Below, in pieces: positions 6,446 through 13,472 of a DNA stretch of 13,585 nt (the first letter of the stretch is position 1; every line of letters starts with the position of its first letter). Where the stretch lies: contig JASLDM010000006.1 in the NCBI GenBank assembly GCA_030151565.1, forward strand, positions 1-13,585, in the 5' to 3' direction. The position numbers and the translations under genes are program-made. This stretch comes from Flavobacterium sp. (GTDB taxonomy: Bacteria > Bacteroidota > Bacteroidia > Flavobacteriales > Flavobacteriaceae). The notes under the pieces are model-generated. The model was not told the DNA's origin, did no database searches, and was given only the letters and a program-made list of their open reading frames with translations.

Positions 6446-7534
6446 ATGAGTCAAAATACACTTTTAAACGAAAAATCATTAGCTTTTTTAGAAGCATACC
6501 TCAACAATGCCTCACCGACAGGTTACGAAAGTAACGGTCAAAAATTGTGGATGGACTACCTAAAACCTTATGTAGATACGTTTATTACAGATACCTACGG
6601 AACCGCAGTTGGAGTAATCAATCCAGAGGCTTCTTACAAAGTGGTGATTGAAGGTCACGCCGATGAAATTTCTTGGTATGTAAACTACATCTCGGAAGAT
6701 GGTTTTATCTATGTCGTTCGCAACGGGGGTAGCGACCATATGATCGCTCCTTCTAAACGCGTAAACATCCACACCAAAAAAGGAATTGTACCTGGTGTTT
6801 TTGGTTGGCCAGCGATCCACACTAGAAACCGCTCTAAAGAAGAAGCTCCTAAAATTGACAACATCTTTATTGACTGTGGTTGTGAAACCAAAGAAGAAGT
6901 TGAAGCATTAGGCGTACACGTTGGATGTGTTATTACCTATCCAGACACGTTCACCATCCTAAACAACAATAAATTTGTATGTCGTGCCCTTGACAACAGA
7001 ATGGGTGGATTTATGATTGCTGAAGTAGCGCGCCTGTTAAAAGAAAACGGAAAAACACTTCCTTTCGGTTTGTACATTACCAATTCTGTTCAAGAAGAAG
7101 TAGGTTTACGCGGTGCTGAAATGATTACGCAAACCATCGCTCCAAACGTAGCTATTGTTACAGACGTATGTCACGACTCTACAACCCCTATGATTGATGT
7201 AAAAATCGAAGGTGAAAACAAAATAGGAAGAGGTCCTGTGGTTGGTTTTGCACCAGCTGTTCAAAACAAGCTTCGCGAGCTTATTACAGACACGGCAGAA
7301 GCAAACAACATCCCTTACCAAAGAAATGCCCTATCTAGAGTTACCGGTACAGATACAGATGCTTTTGCTTACAGCAATGGCGGTGTAGCCTCTGCCTTGA
7401 TTTCTTTGCCTTTGCGCTATATGCACACTACTGTAGAAATGGTACACCGTGAAGATGTAGAAAACACCATCCGTTTGATTTACGAAACCCTACTGAAAAT
7501 TGAGAACAACGAAACCTTCTCTTATTTCAAATAA
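6446..7534 (+). CDS. M42 family metallopeptidase (glutamyl aminopeptidase/deblocking aminopeptidase type)
   Basis: A 362-residue cytoplasmic aminopeptidase of family M42 (PF05343), enzymes that form large tetrahedral dodecamers and trim peptides released by proteasome-like proteases. The two-metal site is complete: H71 in E69-G-H-A-D-E, bridging D183 in A181-L-D-N-R-M-G-G, the E217-E218 pair (catalytic base and ligand) in S214-V-Q-E-E-V-G-L-R-G, D240 in V238-T-D-V-C-H-D, and H327 in Y325-M-H-T-T-V-E-M-V-H. D73 is the residue that orients the first ligand. Length is typical and no signal peptide is present. The ATG at 6446 follows an A-rich leader; no other start fits. The gene ends in a strong terminator. 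It forms a divergent pair with the DUF4294 gene, an arrangement I associate with flavobacteria. Confidence 0.95.
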   Translation: MSQNTLLNEKSLAFLEAYLNNASPTGYESNGQKLWMDYLKPYVDTFITDTYGTAVGVINPEASYKVVIEGHADEISWYVNYISEDGFIYVVRNGGSDHMIAPSKRVNIHTKKGIVPGVFGWPAIHTRNRSKEEAPKIDNIFIDCGCETKEEVEALGVHVGCVITYPDTFTILNNNKFVCRALDNRMGGFMIAEVARLLKENGKTLPFGLYITNSVQEEVGLRGAEMITQTIAPNVAIVTDVCHDSTTPMIDVKIEGENKIGRGPVVGFAPAVQNKLRELITDTAEANNIPYQRNALSRVTGTDTDAFAYSNGGVASALISLPLRYMHTTVEMVHREDVENTIRLIYETLLKIENNETFSYFK

Positions 7535-7583
7535 TACCTAAGTTTCAACTAATATCTAAGGAATCCCTTAGACACAAACCATC

Positions 7584-7620
7584 AAACAAGATATGTCACA
7601 ACGTATCTTGTTTTTTGTTT
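7584..7620 (+). terminator. Rho-independent terminator after the M42 peptidase
   Basis: AAACAAGATA (7584-7593) and TATCTTGTTT (7604-7613) form a perfect 10-bp stem with a 10-base loop, continued by TTTTGTTT. A smaller hairpin (CTAAGG/CCTTAG, 7556-7571) lies just before it. Confidence 0.85.
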
Positions 7621-7689
7621 ACACTAAGTCGCATTTGTCTTTCACTCCTTACTCCTACATCGCTTTACGGCTATGCTAAGCGCATTTCT

Positions 7690-7717
7690 AATTATTTCGT
7701 TATCTTGGCACGCAATT
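7690..7717 (+). promoter_or_regulatory. Putative promoter block shared with the one at 9471 (AATTATTT, then TATCTTGGC)
   Basis: AATTATTT at 7690-7697 is followed at a fixed spacing by TATCTTGGC at 7701-7709, a near match to the Bacteroidota -7 element TAnnTTTG, and CAATT at 7713-7717. It would place the transcript start near 7714, about 80 bases before the ATG at 7796. The same block occurs at 9471-9499. Confidence 0.45.
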
Positions 7718-7795
7718 ACAAATCAAAGTCGCTTGGGCACTTGGTAAACGATTAACACCACAGCGCACCGAATCGCGATAGTTAAAAATCAGTAT

Positions 7796-8479
7796 ATGAA
7801 ACGCATTTCAGCAAATAGCCTTAGAACTTCTATCGCCCTCTTTTTTATTTTCAGCACAACACTTATATACGGACAGCAAATTAAAAACAACCACCAGACA
7901 ACCACACTAGAAATACCGTTTGATAGAGTACAACTCTACTTTGACCACTTTAACAAATTCAACCATTCCAACTATCCGTTGATTTACAATCTCAAAGAAA
8001 CCAACATAGACACTATCGTTCAACAAGCGCATAAAACAACCATTTACCTGTCTGAAAACAAGACCTATGAATCGGCGCTTATTGCTACCAATAAAGTTGA
8101 GTACAACAAATACATTCAAGGAGAAAGTTCAAAAGCCGGTCTGTTTATCTTGGCAAAAGCCGACCTAAAAGCAGAGGAACGCAATCACCCGATAAAACCA
8201 TACCTCTCTGCCTCATACCATCAGAGTGGTTTGCTGTATTGGAACATTGAAATCGAAGCATTGGACGAAAACCACACACAACTTACCTTTTCCTTCAATT
8301 CCTTAGATCCTAAACACAAAAAAGCCTTTATCAAACACTTCTCAACCCCAAAGTACAAGGATGGATACAACTATACCTTCCAAGAGCTATACATACCCGA
8401 AACCTTTAGCCAAGTGATTTTAGACTATCTAGATACCGCGCACAATCGAGTTTACTTCAATGCAGACCCAGCACGATAA
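7796..8479 (+). CDS. Secreted protein of unknown function (227 residues)
   Basis: I do not recognise a family. The protein begins with a basic N-terminus and a hydrophobic stretch (residues 11-25), with a likely signal peptidase site after YGQ (about residue 27), so it should be exported to the periplasm or beyond. The mature part is about 200 residues, free of cysteine, rich in Tyr, His and Lys, with alternating hydrophobic stretches that suggest beta structure (L147-Y-W-N-I-E-I-E-A-L and T161-Q-L-T-F-S-F-N-S-L). No membrane segment follows the signal. It stands between the M42 terminator and a decayed hydrolase remnant, with its own promoter-like block upstream. The lack of cysteine and the polar composition fit a soluble secreted protein, but no activity can be assigned. 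Confidence 0.8.
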   Translation: MKRISANSLRTSIALFFIFSTTLIYGQQIKNNHQTTTLEIPFDRVQLYFDHFNKFNHSNYPLIYNLKETNIDTIVQQAHKTTIYLSENKTYESALIATNKVEYNKYIQGESSKAGLFILAKADLKAEERNHPIKPYLSASYHQSGLLYWNIEIEALDENHTQLTFSFNSLDPKHKKAFIKHFSTPKYKDGYNYTFQELYIPETFSQVILDYLDTAHNRVYFNADPAR

Positions 8480-8913
8480 TTACAGATTCAGCATACCGTA
8501 ACAACCAAAAGCGTAACACAAACTATGAAGGAGCTATTTGAAACATTCAAACCCAAGAGCAAAAGCATTCTGCCTTACGTAGATTATTATTATCTGGACC
8601 TCAGGACGACGACGATACTTTATTTGAAAAAACCGTAGCTAAAGATGCTTTTGACTTCCCTAGAAAATCAGGTAAAATAAAGGCGCAGTACAGTAATAAT
8701 GTATTTACGGTTGAAACCTCGTGCATCAAGTCTTTTTCAATTGCTATTTCACCCGAAATGGTCAATCTAAAAAAGAAGGTAAAAGTCTACGTAAACGGTA
8801 AGTTACAGCACAATCAAAAAGTAACTTACAACCGTGAGTTCCTATTGCAAAACTTTGCAAACAACCAAGACCGCAGTCAAATTTGGGTAAACACAGTCGA
8901 CCTTAACTTATAA
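8480..8913 (+). pseudogene. Decayed gene: C-terminal remnant of a hydrolase/esterase-like protein
   Basis: A protein-like frame runs from the end of the previous gene to the TAA at 8911-8913 and is interrupted by an in-frame TGA at 8539-8541. After that stop, 123 codons are open (8542-8910) with no ATG until Met at SPEM, so no normal start exists. The second half (F-D-F-P-R-K-S-G-K-I-K-A-Q-Y, then V-E-T-S-C-I-K-S-F-S-I-A-I-S-P-E-M-V, then V-K-V-Y-V-N-G-K, ending Q-I-W-V-N-T-V-D-L-N-L) resembles the C-terminal beta-sandwich that closes large secreted alpha/beta hydrolases of Bacteroidota. That match is from memory and is moderate. The catalytic domain is absent. A short overlapping frame from the ATG at 8525 (MKELFETFKPKSK) may mark a frameshift. 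Most likely a 5'-truncated, inactive relic. Confidence 0.6.
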
Positions 8914-8922
8914 ACAAATCCG

Positions 8923-8930
8923 TATCTTAC
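8923..8930 (+). promoter_or_regulatory. Weak promoter-like TATCTTAC before the 149-residue gene
   Basis: TATCTTAC at 8923-8930 lies 20 bases before the ATG at 8950 and resembles the TATCTTGGC elements at 7701 and 9482 with two changes. A T-rich segment lies about 20 bases upstream. Only suggestive. Confidence 0.25.
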
Positions 8931-8949
8931 AGCCCTAATTATCCTCTTG

Positions 8950-9399
8950 ATGAAAACCAACTACCTCATCGTATTTGCCTTGCTTTGCACTCCCCTTTGG
9001 GCGCAGCAAACAAACACCCCAAGCCTATCGTTTACACAGCTTTATGAAACAGCCTGCACGCCTTCACAATACGGAAATGACGGCGATAAATCGTTCCTTA
9101 AGTTTTATCCCGATGGTAAGGTTATCGTAGCAGCTACAGATTGCGACGTAACAGCTGCAGACCTCAAAGAGTGGTTTCATTTAGGCGCGGAATATATTTC
9201 AACAGGAGACTATAAAATAAAGGGAAACCACATTCGTTTCGCTACCAAAAGTATCGCGGGAATCGTGCAATACAAAGGAACGCTTACCGAAAACCACGTT
9301 TTAAAATTAAGATCCAAAAGCTTGATCAACGGTCACAGGCAGCAAGAAGTTTTTTTCATAAAAAGTCCAAGTGCGTTTTCACATACTCCAAAAAACTAA
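8950..9399 (+). CDS. Small secreted protein of unknown function (149 residues)
   Basis: The protein starts MKTNYLIVFALLCTPLWAQ, a clear signal peptide cut near residues 19-20, so it is exported. The mature part of about 130 residues has two cysteines (36 and 65) that could form a disulfide. Its second half is a run of short beta-strand-like segments: S84-T-G-D-Y-K-I-K-G-N-H-I-R-F, then I105-V-Q-Y-K-G-T-L-T, then H116-V-L-K-L-R-S-K, then E133-V-F-F-I. This resembles the strand pattern of small lipocalin-like or META-like barrels, where 'YKIKGN-x-I' is common, but I cannot name a family. The TTG at 8947 directly before the ATG is also in frame; ATG is preferred. It follows the decayed hydrolase end by 36 bases. 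Confidence 0.75.
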   Translation: MKTNYLIVFALLCTPLWAQQTNTPSLSFTQLYETACTPSQYGNDGDKSFLKFYPDGKVIVAATDCDVTAADLKEWFHLGAEYISTGDYKIKGNHIRFATKSIAGIVQYKGTLTENHVLKLRSKSLINGHRQQEVFFIKSPSAFSHTPKN

Positions 9400-9470
9400 T
9401 TTAAAGTGCCTCACTGCAGTACTACCCCTATTTTAATACAGCGAACGAGCACATTAAGTTTTAGTTTATC

Positions 9471-9499
9471 AATTATTTAACTATCTTGGCGGGGCAATT
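9471..9499 (+). promoter_or_regulatory. Putative promoter block, second copy (AATTATTT, then TATCTTGGC)
   Basis: AATTATTT at 9471-9478 and TATCTTGGC at 9482-9490 have exactly the spacing seen at 7690-7709, and CAATT follows at 9495. It would start transcription near 9495 and drive the ankyrin lipoprotein gene at 9587, leaving a leader of about 90 bases, possibly continuing through the next two genes. Confidence 0.45.
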
Positions 9500-9586
9500 C
9501 ACAAAATAGTAGTGTACCTTCTTTTTTTGTACAAATAGTGTCGTGTGATTTGTAAAACCAGTAGATCCGGAACCAACCATTGCGCT

Positions 9587-10411
9587 ATGAAAAAATTACT
9601 ACTCTGTTGCTTGCTGCCTTGGGCACTACAATCTTGTGATTTCTCTAAAAAAGACACCACAAGCGAACATCTAGAGCCTGATACAACCGTAACCGCAACC
9701 TCTAAAAACAACATACCAGCACCTACGGATGCCATCATCAAGGCGTTTTACCAAGCCATCGAAGAGCACGACGATGCTAAAGTTATGCAGCTACTCACCA
9801 CGGTATTCCCTCCCGACTTTAAGTCGCCCTATGTAATAGCCCCAATCCAAAGAATCATAGCGGAGTCAGACCACGTAGAAGCTATTAAATACCTCATCGA
9901 AAACGGTGCCGATGTTGAGGTCAAAGACAGCTCTTTGATAGAACTAGCCGTAGCCTACAAAAGACTCGAAACCGTAAAATACTTAATCGCATCTGGAGTA
10001 AACCTAACAGACAATGAAGCCTTTAATAGTGCCGGACGGGATCACTTTTATGAAGGAGCTAAATTGCTTTTACTACACGGTGCCAATCAAGGTAAAGGCG
10101 ATTTAAGTGGCAAATACAACTTCTTTTTACAAGCAGTAGCCCTATCCGATTATGAAGCTTTGGACAAGCTAACCGACGACGGTGATCTGTGGAACGCCAA
10201 CAATTGCAAAGGCGAAACAGCGCTTATACTTGCCATCAAGCAAAACGACCTAGCTATGGTTCAATACCTATTAAAAAAAGGGAGCGACAAAGAAAAGCCA
10301 GAAACTTTTGACTGCAGTGATCACCTCTATATTGGCAAAAAACCTCTGCAAATCGCTAAGGAACTCCAATTGGATAAAATTGTAGAAGCCTTAACTACTA
10401 CCCAATACTAA
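9587..10411 (+). CDS. Ankyrin-repeat lipoprotein
   Basis: A 274-residue lipoprotein. The signal peptide MKKLLLCCLLPWALQSC ends in a lipobox (L14-Q-S-C17), so Cys17 should be lipidated and the protein anchored to the envelope. A Thr/Ser/Lys-rich linker runs to about residue 46. From about 47 on there are ankyrin-type helix pairs: a repeat ending Y102-L-I-E-N-G-A-D-V, another ending Y132-L-I-A-S-G-V-N-L, another with L160-L-L-L-H-G-A-N, a degenerate one at 178-200, and the clearest at 208-233 (G209-E-T-A-L-I-L-A-I-K-Q-N-D, V225-Q-Y-L-L-K-K-G). Ankyrin repeats bind protein partners; no enzyme domain is present. I chose the ATG at 9587 because 14 upstream in-frame residues would bury the signal peptide. 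The next gene begins 25 bases after its stop, suggesting co-transcription. Confidence 0.85.
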   Translation: MKKLLLCCLLPWALQSCDFSKKDTTSEHLEPDTTVTATSKNNIPAPTDAIIKAFYQAIEEHDDAKVMQLLTTVFPPDFKSPYVIAPIQRIIAESDHVEAIKYLIENGADVEVKDSSLIELAVAYKRLETVKYLIASGVNLTDNEAFNSAGRDHFYEGAKLLLLHGANQGKGDLSGKYNFFLQAVALSDYEALDKLTDDGDLWNANNCKGETALILAIKQNDLAMVQYLLKKGSDKEKPETFDCSDHLYIGKKPLQIAKELQLDKIVEALTTTQY

Positions 10412-10436
10412 AGACTCCTTTTAGCAAGTACTCAAA

Positions 10437-11159
10437 ATGACTACAAAGAGCAAGAGCATTGTATACTATATCGGACTGTTTTTAGTAGCTCTTGGCGTAC
10501 TAGGCCTCACCTTTGCCGCATTCTTTGCTCCAATCGGAATTCTTGTTTTTATCCTAGGAGTACTCTTGATTCTTGTTTCTAAAAAAACCTGGAAACAAAA
10601 GCTCCTCCCTATAGCCTCAAGTGGGATTGCAATAGCTGCCTTTTGGGTTATTTGGCCTGCTTTAAACACCGTTGGTCCAGAAACCTTTTTAATCCCTAAA
10701 GACTATCGTGGTCGTGTAACGATTATCTACAAACAAGGATGTGGCATCGCCCTCCCAAAAACAAAAGAAGGATACAGCTATGCCATTCCTAAAGAGGGCA
10801 TCTTGATTTTGGATCATAAGCAAACGTTCGGACGCATCAATCCAACCTACTATGCCGTAGATCAAAAGGGAAACCGCAGAAGAATTCCCAAAATGGACGT
10901 TAGAGATTTTAAAGAGCCGTGGACGCAAGAGAAAAACCCTAATGAACCCTCTCGTAATAAAGTAGGCGTATTCTATTGGGGACGAACAGGCAGTGTTGCA
11001 CAATCCAGTTCCAACCCTAATTCTCTTGAAAATCAAGAGCATTATACCTATCAGGAGTTTTACATTTCATCGTACAACGACTTACACACGCGGTTTGACC
11101 TCAACTATGAAAACCAATTCGACTCCCTTATTGAAGTCAAACTAAAAGGCTGTAACTAA
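10437..11159 (+). CDS. Membrane protein with three N-terminal helices and a DUF6843-like domain
   Basis: A 240-residue protein with hydrophobic segments at about 8-28, 31-48 and 57-76, followed by a soluble domain of about 160 residues. The soluble part opens F84-L-I-P-K-D-Y-R-G-R-V-T-I-I-Y, continues with a strand around E120-G-I-L-I-L-D, then Y138-Y-A-V-D-Q-K-G-N-R, and carries the block K152-M-D-V-R-D-F and G177-V-F-Y-W-G-R-T-G. This fits the DUF6843 type, in which 'IP-x-x-Y-x-G-x-V' is the hallmark; the assignment is from memory. No function is known. Two cysteines in the soluble part (102 and 239) could pair. It starts 25 bases after the ankyrin lipoprotein and is likely in the same transcript, which hints at a shared envelope role, though nothing shows that they interact. 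Confidence 0.8.
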   Translation: MTTKSKSIVYYIGLFLVALGVLGLTFAAFFAPIGILVFILGVLLILVSKKTWKQKLLPIASSGIAIAAFWVIWPALNTVGPETFLIPKDYRGRVTIIYKQGCGIALPKTKEGYSYAIPKEGILILDHKQTFGRINPTYYAVDQKGNRRRIPKMDVRDFKEPWTQEKNPNEPSRNKVGVFYWGRTGSVAQSSSNPNSLENQEHYTYQEFYISSYNDLHTRFDLNYENQFDSLIEVKLKGCN

Positions 11160-11163
11160 TCTC

Positions 11164-11185
11164 CAATACAACCTAGGCAGTATTG
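11164..11185 (+). other. Small hairpin between the DUF6843-like gene and the 123-residue gene
   Basis: CAATAC (11164-11169) pairs with GTATTG (11180-11185) around a 10-base loop. There is no U-tract, so it is not a standard terminator; it may protect or process the messenger RNA, or be chance. Confidence 0.2.
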
Positions 11186-11222
11186 TGTTGGTGCATCCAT
11201 TAAAAACGAATAAAACACCAAA

Positions 11223-11594
11223 ATGAGCGACATAAACCCCAATCACATCCGATTTTACCTACTTGGTATCTTCATAATGATATTTGGTGCGCTTATTTTA
11301 TTTATAAGAAGTCCGTACTACACAAAAAAAGAATACCTCCGCTACCACAATAAAGCGTTCCAAACCGTGGTGTACAAAAAGTACGACGAACATCCCGTAC
11401 GGTCAAATAAAATATCCTTGAAAAACCAAGCACCGCTTAGAATTCCAAGACCGCTATTCGATCAACTTCAAGTAGGCGATTCTGTACGCAAACAACAAGG
11501 ATCCGATACCATCATCTTCAAAACGCAAAGCGGAAACATCCATTACGATTACTACAAACACCTAAGAGAAAACGAGCAAAGAACACACCCTTAG
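11223..11594 (+). CDS. Small membrane-anchored protein of unknown function (123 residues)
   Basis: A short basic protein with one hydrophobic helix at about residues 11-28 (F-Y-L-L-G-I-F-I-M-I-F-G-A-L-I-L-F-I), then a soluble domain of about 95 residues rich in Lys, Arg, Tyr and His. The soluble part shows V84-G-D-S-V-R-K-Q-Q-G-S-D-T-I-I-F-K-T, a pattern seen in small uncharacterised flavobacterial membrane proteins, with a C-terminal Y108-D-Y-Y-K-H. The domain is probably on the outer face of the inner membrane. It begins 63 bases after the DUF6843-like gene on the same strand and may belong to the same transcript, although a small hairpin lies in the gap. No family name or function can be given. 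Cysteine is absent. Confidence 0.7.
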   Translation: MSDINPNHIRFYLLGIFIMIFGALILFIRSPYYTKKEYLRYHNKAFQTVVYKKYDEHPVRSNKISLKNQAPLRIPRPLFDQLQVGDSVRKQQGSDTIIFKTQSGNIHYDYYKHLRENEQRTHP

Positions 11595-11672
11595 TTTCCA
11601 AACCTCCCTTCTCAAAACCTACGCATTCCACAGATAGAAGCAATAACGTTATGTCATCTAACCATTTTTAGG

Positions 11673-11680
11673 TAAATTTG
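11673..11680 (+). promoter_or_regulatory. Putative promoter (-7 element TAAATTTG) for the serine protease gene
   Basis: TAAATTTG followed by CACC is an exact TAnnTTTG match. A TTA lies about 22 bases upstream. The start codon is at 11854, so the leader would be about 165 bases, long for this window. In that leader I see no riboswitch-like fold and no upstream ORF of note, only a short ATG AAC AAT GAG TAG at 11847-11861 that overlaps the protease start. Confidence 0.5.
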
Positions 11681-11853
11681 CACCCGGATTACCCCTAGCA
11701 GATCAGGGCAAACTAACACTGTCCACAAGCACTTGCTCTCTGTATTCCCTACAAGCCTTTTATGTCAAGAAGGCACACCCGTTTTTAAAACATCCAAACA
11801 AGAGCTTTTTTGAACAACAAAAATCAGCTATCGAATAACAATACCAATGAACA

Positions 11854-13365
11854 ATGAGTAGAGAAAGTGGCCTTTTCAAATTATTCTTCCTAGTAACCGT
11901 AGTACTTCTAGCAAACCTAGAACAATCCTTTGCGCAATCCACCCAATTTTATGGTTCTAGAAAAATAGATGCAGAAGGACACACCGGAGCCTTGTATGAC
12001 GTACACATCAATAGACAAACCGATTATACCTTTGTGCGAATTGAACTTGTGCCAACACGTAATTTGAACAGATTAAACTATTGGTCTTCTTATAAAACGA
12101 AAATAAAATCGGGCGACTTTGAAGCTAGTTTGGTAGGTGCGCTTTCTGCAGACGGAACCTCACACCACAGTTGTGAATGCGAAGACAAATGGGGTTGGAA
12201 AGATGCCAAGGCAGGAAAATCGTATTATTACACCTTAATTTTCAAAGGAGCCATTCCTCCTGGCCTGACCGATTTTTCCTTGATTGATGAAGGATCTCAA
12301 TCGGGTTGTCGCGGTTTTGGTTTTAAAAACTACACCCTAAACAATCCCGATACACATCCAAAAACATACCTCACCCAACAATCGCTTCTTACAAAGATCG
12401 ATGCTCAAAATGACGGTATTGTAGGCATCTACGAACCCTTTGATAAATTCGATTACAAATTAGCCTGCATTCAAGAAGGGGGCAGTTACAAATTGGTGTA
12501 CCTCTCCGGTAATCCTGCCGCAAGTTGGTGGAAATTCGGTGATGTCAAAGCAGTCCTTAGACCAAGTGCTACAGCAGGTCTCTTTAAAGCAGATTGGTAT
12601 ATGTCAGACAAGTCCTTGAACACAGACATATATGTAACCTTTGACGGATTGGGAATGCAAGTTAGCTATGATAAAGAAACGAGTACTTACTTAAAAATGT
12701 ACCCTACGAATTCTACTTTCAATGCTTCAAAATCCCAAAAAGCTTTTGGAACTGGATTTGCTATTTCATCAAATGGCTACATCGTTACCAATTACCACGT
12801 CATTGAAAACGCAACAACCATTGAAGTAAAAGGAATAAGAGGCGATTTTTCTAAAAAATACTCCGCAAAAGTGGTAGTCTCCGATGAGAAAAATGATCTA
12901 GCTATTCTCAAAATCACCGATCCTTATTTCAACTCTTTGGGTACAATACCGTATACTTTTAAGCAAAGTATGGCAGAAGTAGGCGAAAACGTATTTGTAT
13001 TGGGCTATCCTATGATTCGTTCTATGGGAGAAGAAATCAAACTAACTAACGGCATTATCAGTTCCAAAACGGGTTACAAAGGAGACATTGCCCTATATCA
13101 AATCTCCGCACCCATACAACCCGGTAATTCTGGAGGTCCCCTATTTGATGCAAATGGAAACCTGATCGGAATAATCAATGCCAAACATTCAAACGCCGAA
13201 AATGCCAGTTATGCCATAAAACTCAATTACCTAACCAACTTGATTGATCTATTGCCACAGCAGCTCAATATGCCCAAAGCAAACGCTCTAAACAGCAAAG
13301 GACTCACAGAGCAGGTAAAACTCGCTGCCAATTACGTATATCTAATTGTAGTAAACGACAACTAA
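11854..13365 (+). CDS. Secreted trypsin-like serine protease (S1C/DegP-type fold) with a long N-terminal region
   Basis: A 503-residue exported protease. The signal peptide covers about residues 1-28 (cut after FAQ). Residues 30-165 form a beta-rich segment with a Cys cluster (C107-E-C109, C152). Residues about 185-285 form a second module (G188-I-V-G-I-Y-E, K202-L-A-C, W226-K-F-G-D-V-K-A-V-L-R-P, F244-K-A-D-W-Y-M, F263-D-G-L-G-M, Y279-L-K-M-Y-P) that recurs in uncharacterised Bacteroidota proteins. The catalytic domain, about 297-465, has a complete triad: H315 (V311-T-N-Y-H-V-I), D348 (N347-D-L-A-I-L) and S426 (G424-N-S-G-G-P-L). There is no PDZ domain, unlike DegP or HtrA. The ATG at 11854 fits the signal peptide. 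It is probably transcribed alone from the TAAATTTG promoter. Confidence 0.9.
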   Translation: MSRESGLFKLFFLVTVVLLANLEQSFAQSTQFYGSRKIDAEGHTGALYDVHINRQTDYTFVRIELVPTRNLNRLNYWSSYKTKIKSGDFEASLVGALSADGTSHHSCECEDKWGWKDAKAGKSYYYTLIFKGAIPPGLTDFSLIDEGSQSGCRGFGFKNYTLNNPDTHPKTYLTQQSLLTKIDAQNDGIVGIYEPFDKFDYKLACIQEGGSYKLVYLSGNPAASWWKFGDVKAVLRPSATAGLFKADWYMSDKSLNTDIYVTFDGLGMQVSYDKETSTYLKMYPTNSTFNASKSQKAFGTGFAISSNGYIVTNYHVIENATTIEVKGIRGDFSKKYSAKVVVSDEKNDLAILKITDPYFNSLGTIPYTFKQSMAEVGENVFVLGYPMIRSMGEEIKLTNGIISSKTGYKGDIALYQISAPIQPGNSGGPLFDANGNLIGIINAKHSNAENASYAIKLNYLTNLIDLLPQQLNMPKANALNSKGLTEQVKLAANYVYLIVVNDN

Positions 13366-13427
13366 CCATCACACACAACAACAAAACAACAATACGGAGA
13401 TGCCGAAAACCGTCTAGAGTAGGCAAC

Positions 13428-13450
13428 TAAAAAAGTGCTGCGTCAGCACT
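13428..13450 (-). terminator. Hairpin with a U-tract on the minus strand (AGTGCTG/CAGCACT)
   Basis: AGTGCTG (13434-13440) and CAGCACT (13444-13450) form a perfect 7-bp stem with a 3-base loop. The T-run follows the stem only when read on the minus strand; on the plus strand the stem is preceded by A6 and followed by CAAAACC. The nearest genes are both on the plus strand, so the hairpin may act imperfectly for the protease transcript or be a leftover from an earlier arrangement. Confidence 0.5.
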
Positions 13451-13472
13451 CAAAACCCCGACCCTTTTATTT

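Noticed and set aside
7621..7689. Possible small RNA or ORF after the M42 terminator
   Set aside because: Only a weak hairpin (CGCTT/AAGCG) and no ORF of interest; nothing supports a gene before the promoter block at 7690.
9545..9586. Longer start for the ankyrin lipoprotein (14 extra residues)
   Set aside because: It would place a polar peptide before the signal sequence; the ATG at 9587 gives a standard lipoprotein signal peptide.
9499..9741. Minus-strand ORF opposite the ankyrin gene, and similar overlapping ORFs at 10466-10669, 10689-11042, 6560-6820, 7106-7321, 5026-5232 and 6092-6391
   Set aside because: All lie antisense to well-supported genes and have no protein-family features; they are shadows of the codon pattern on the other strand.
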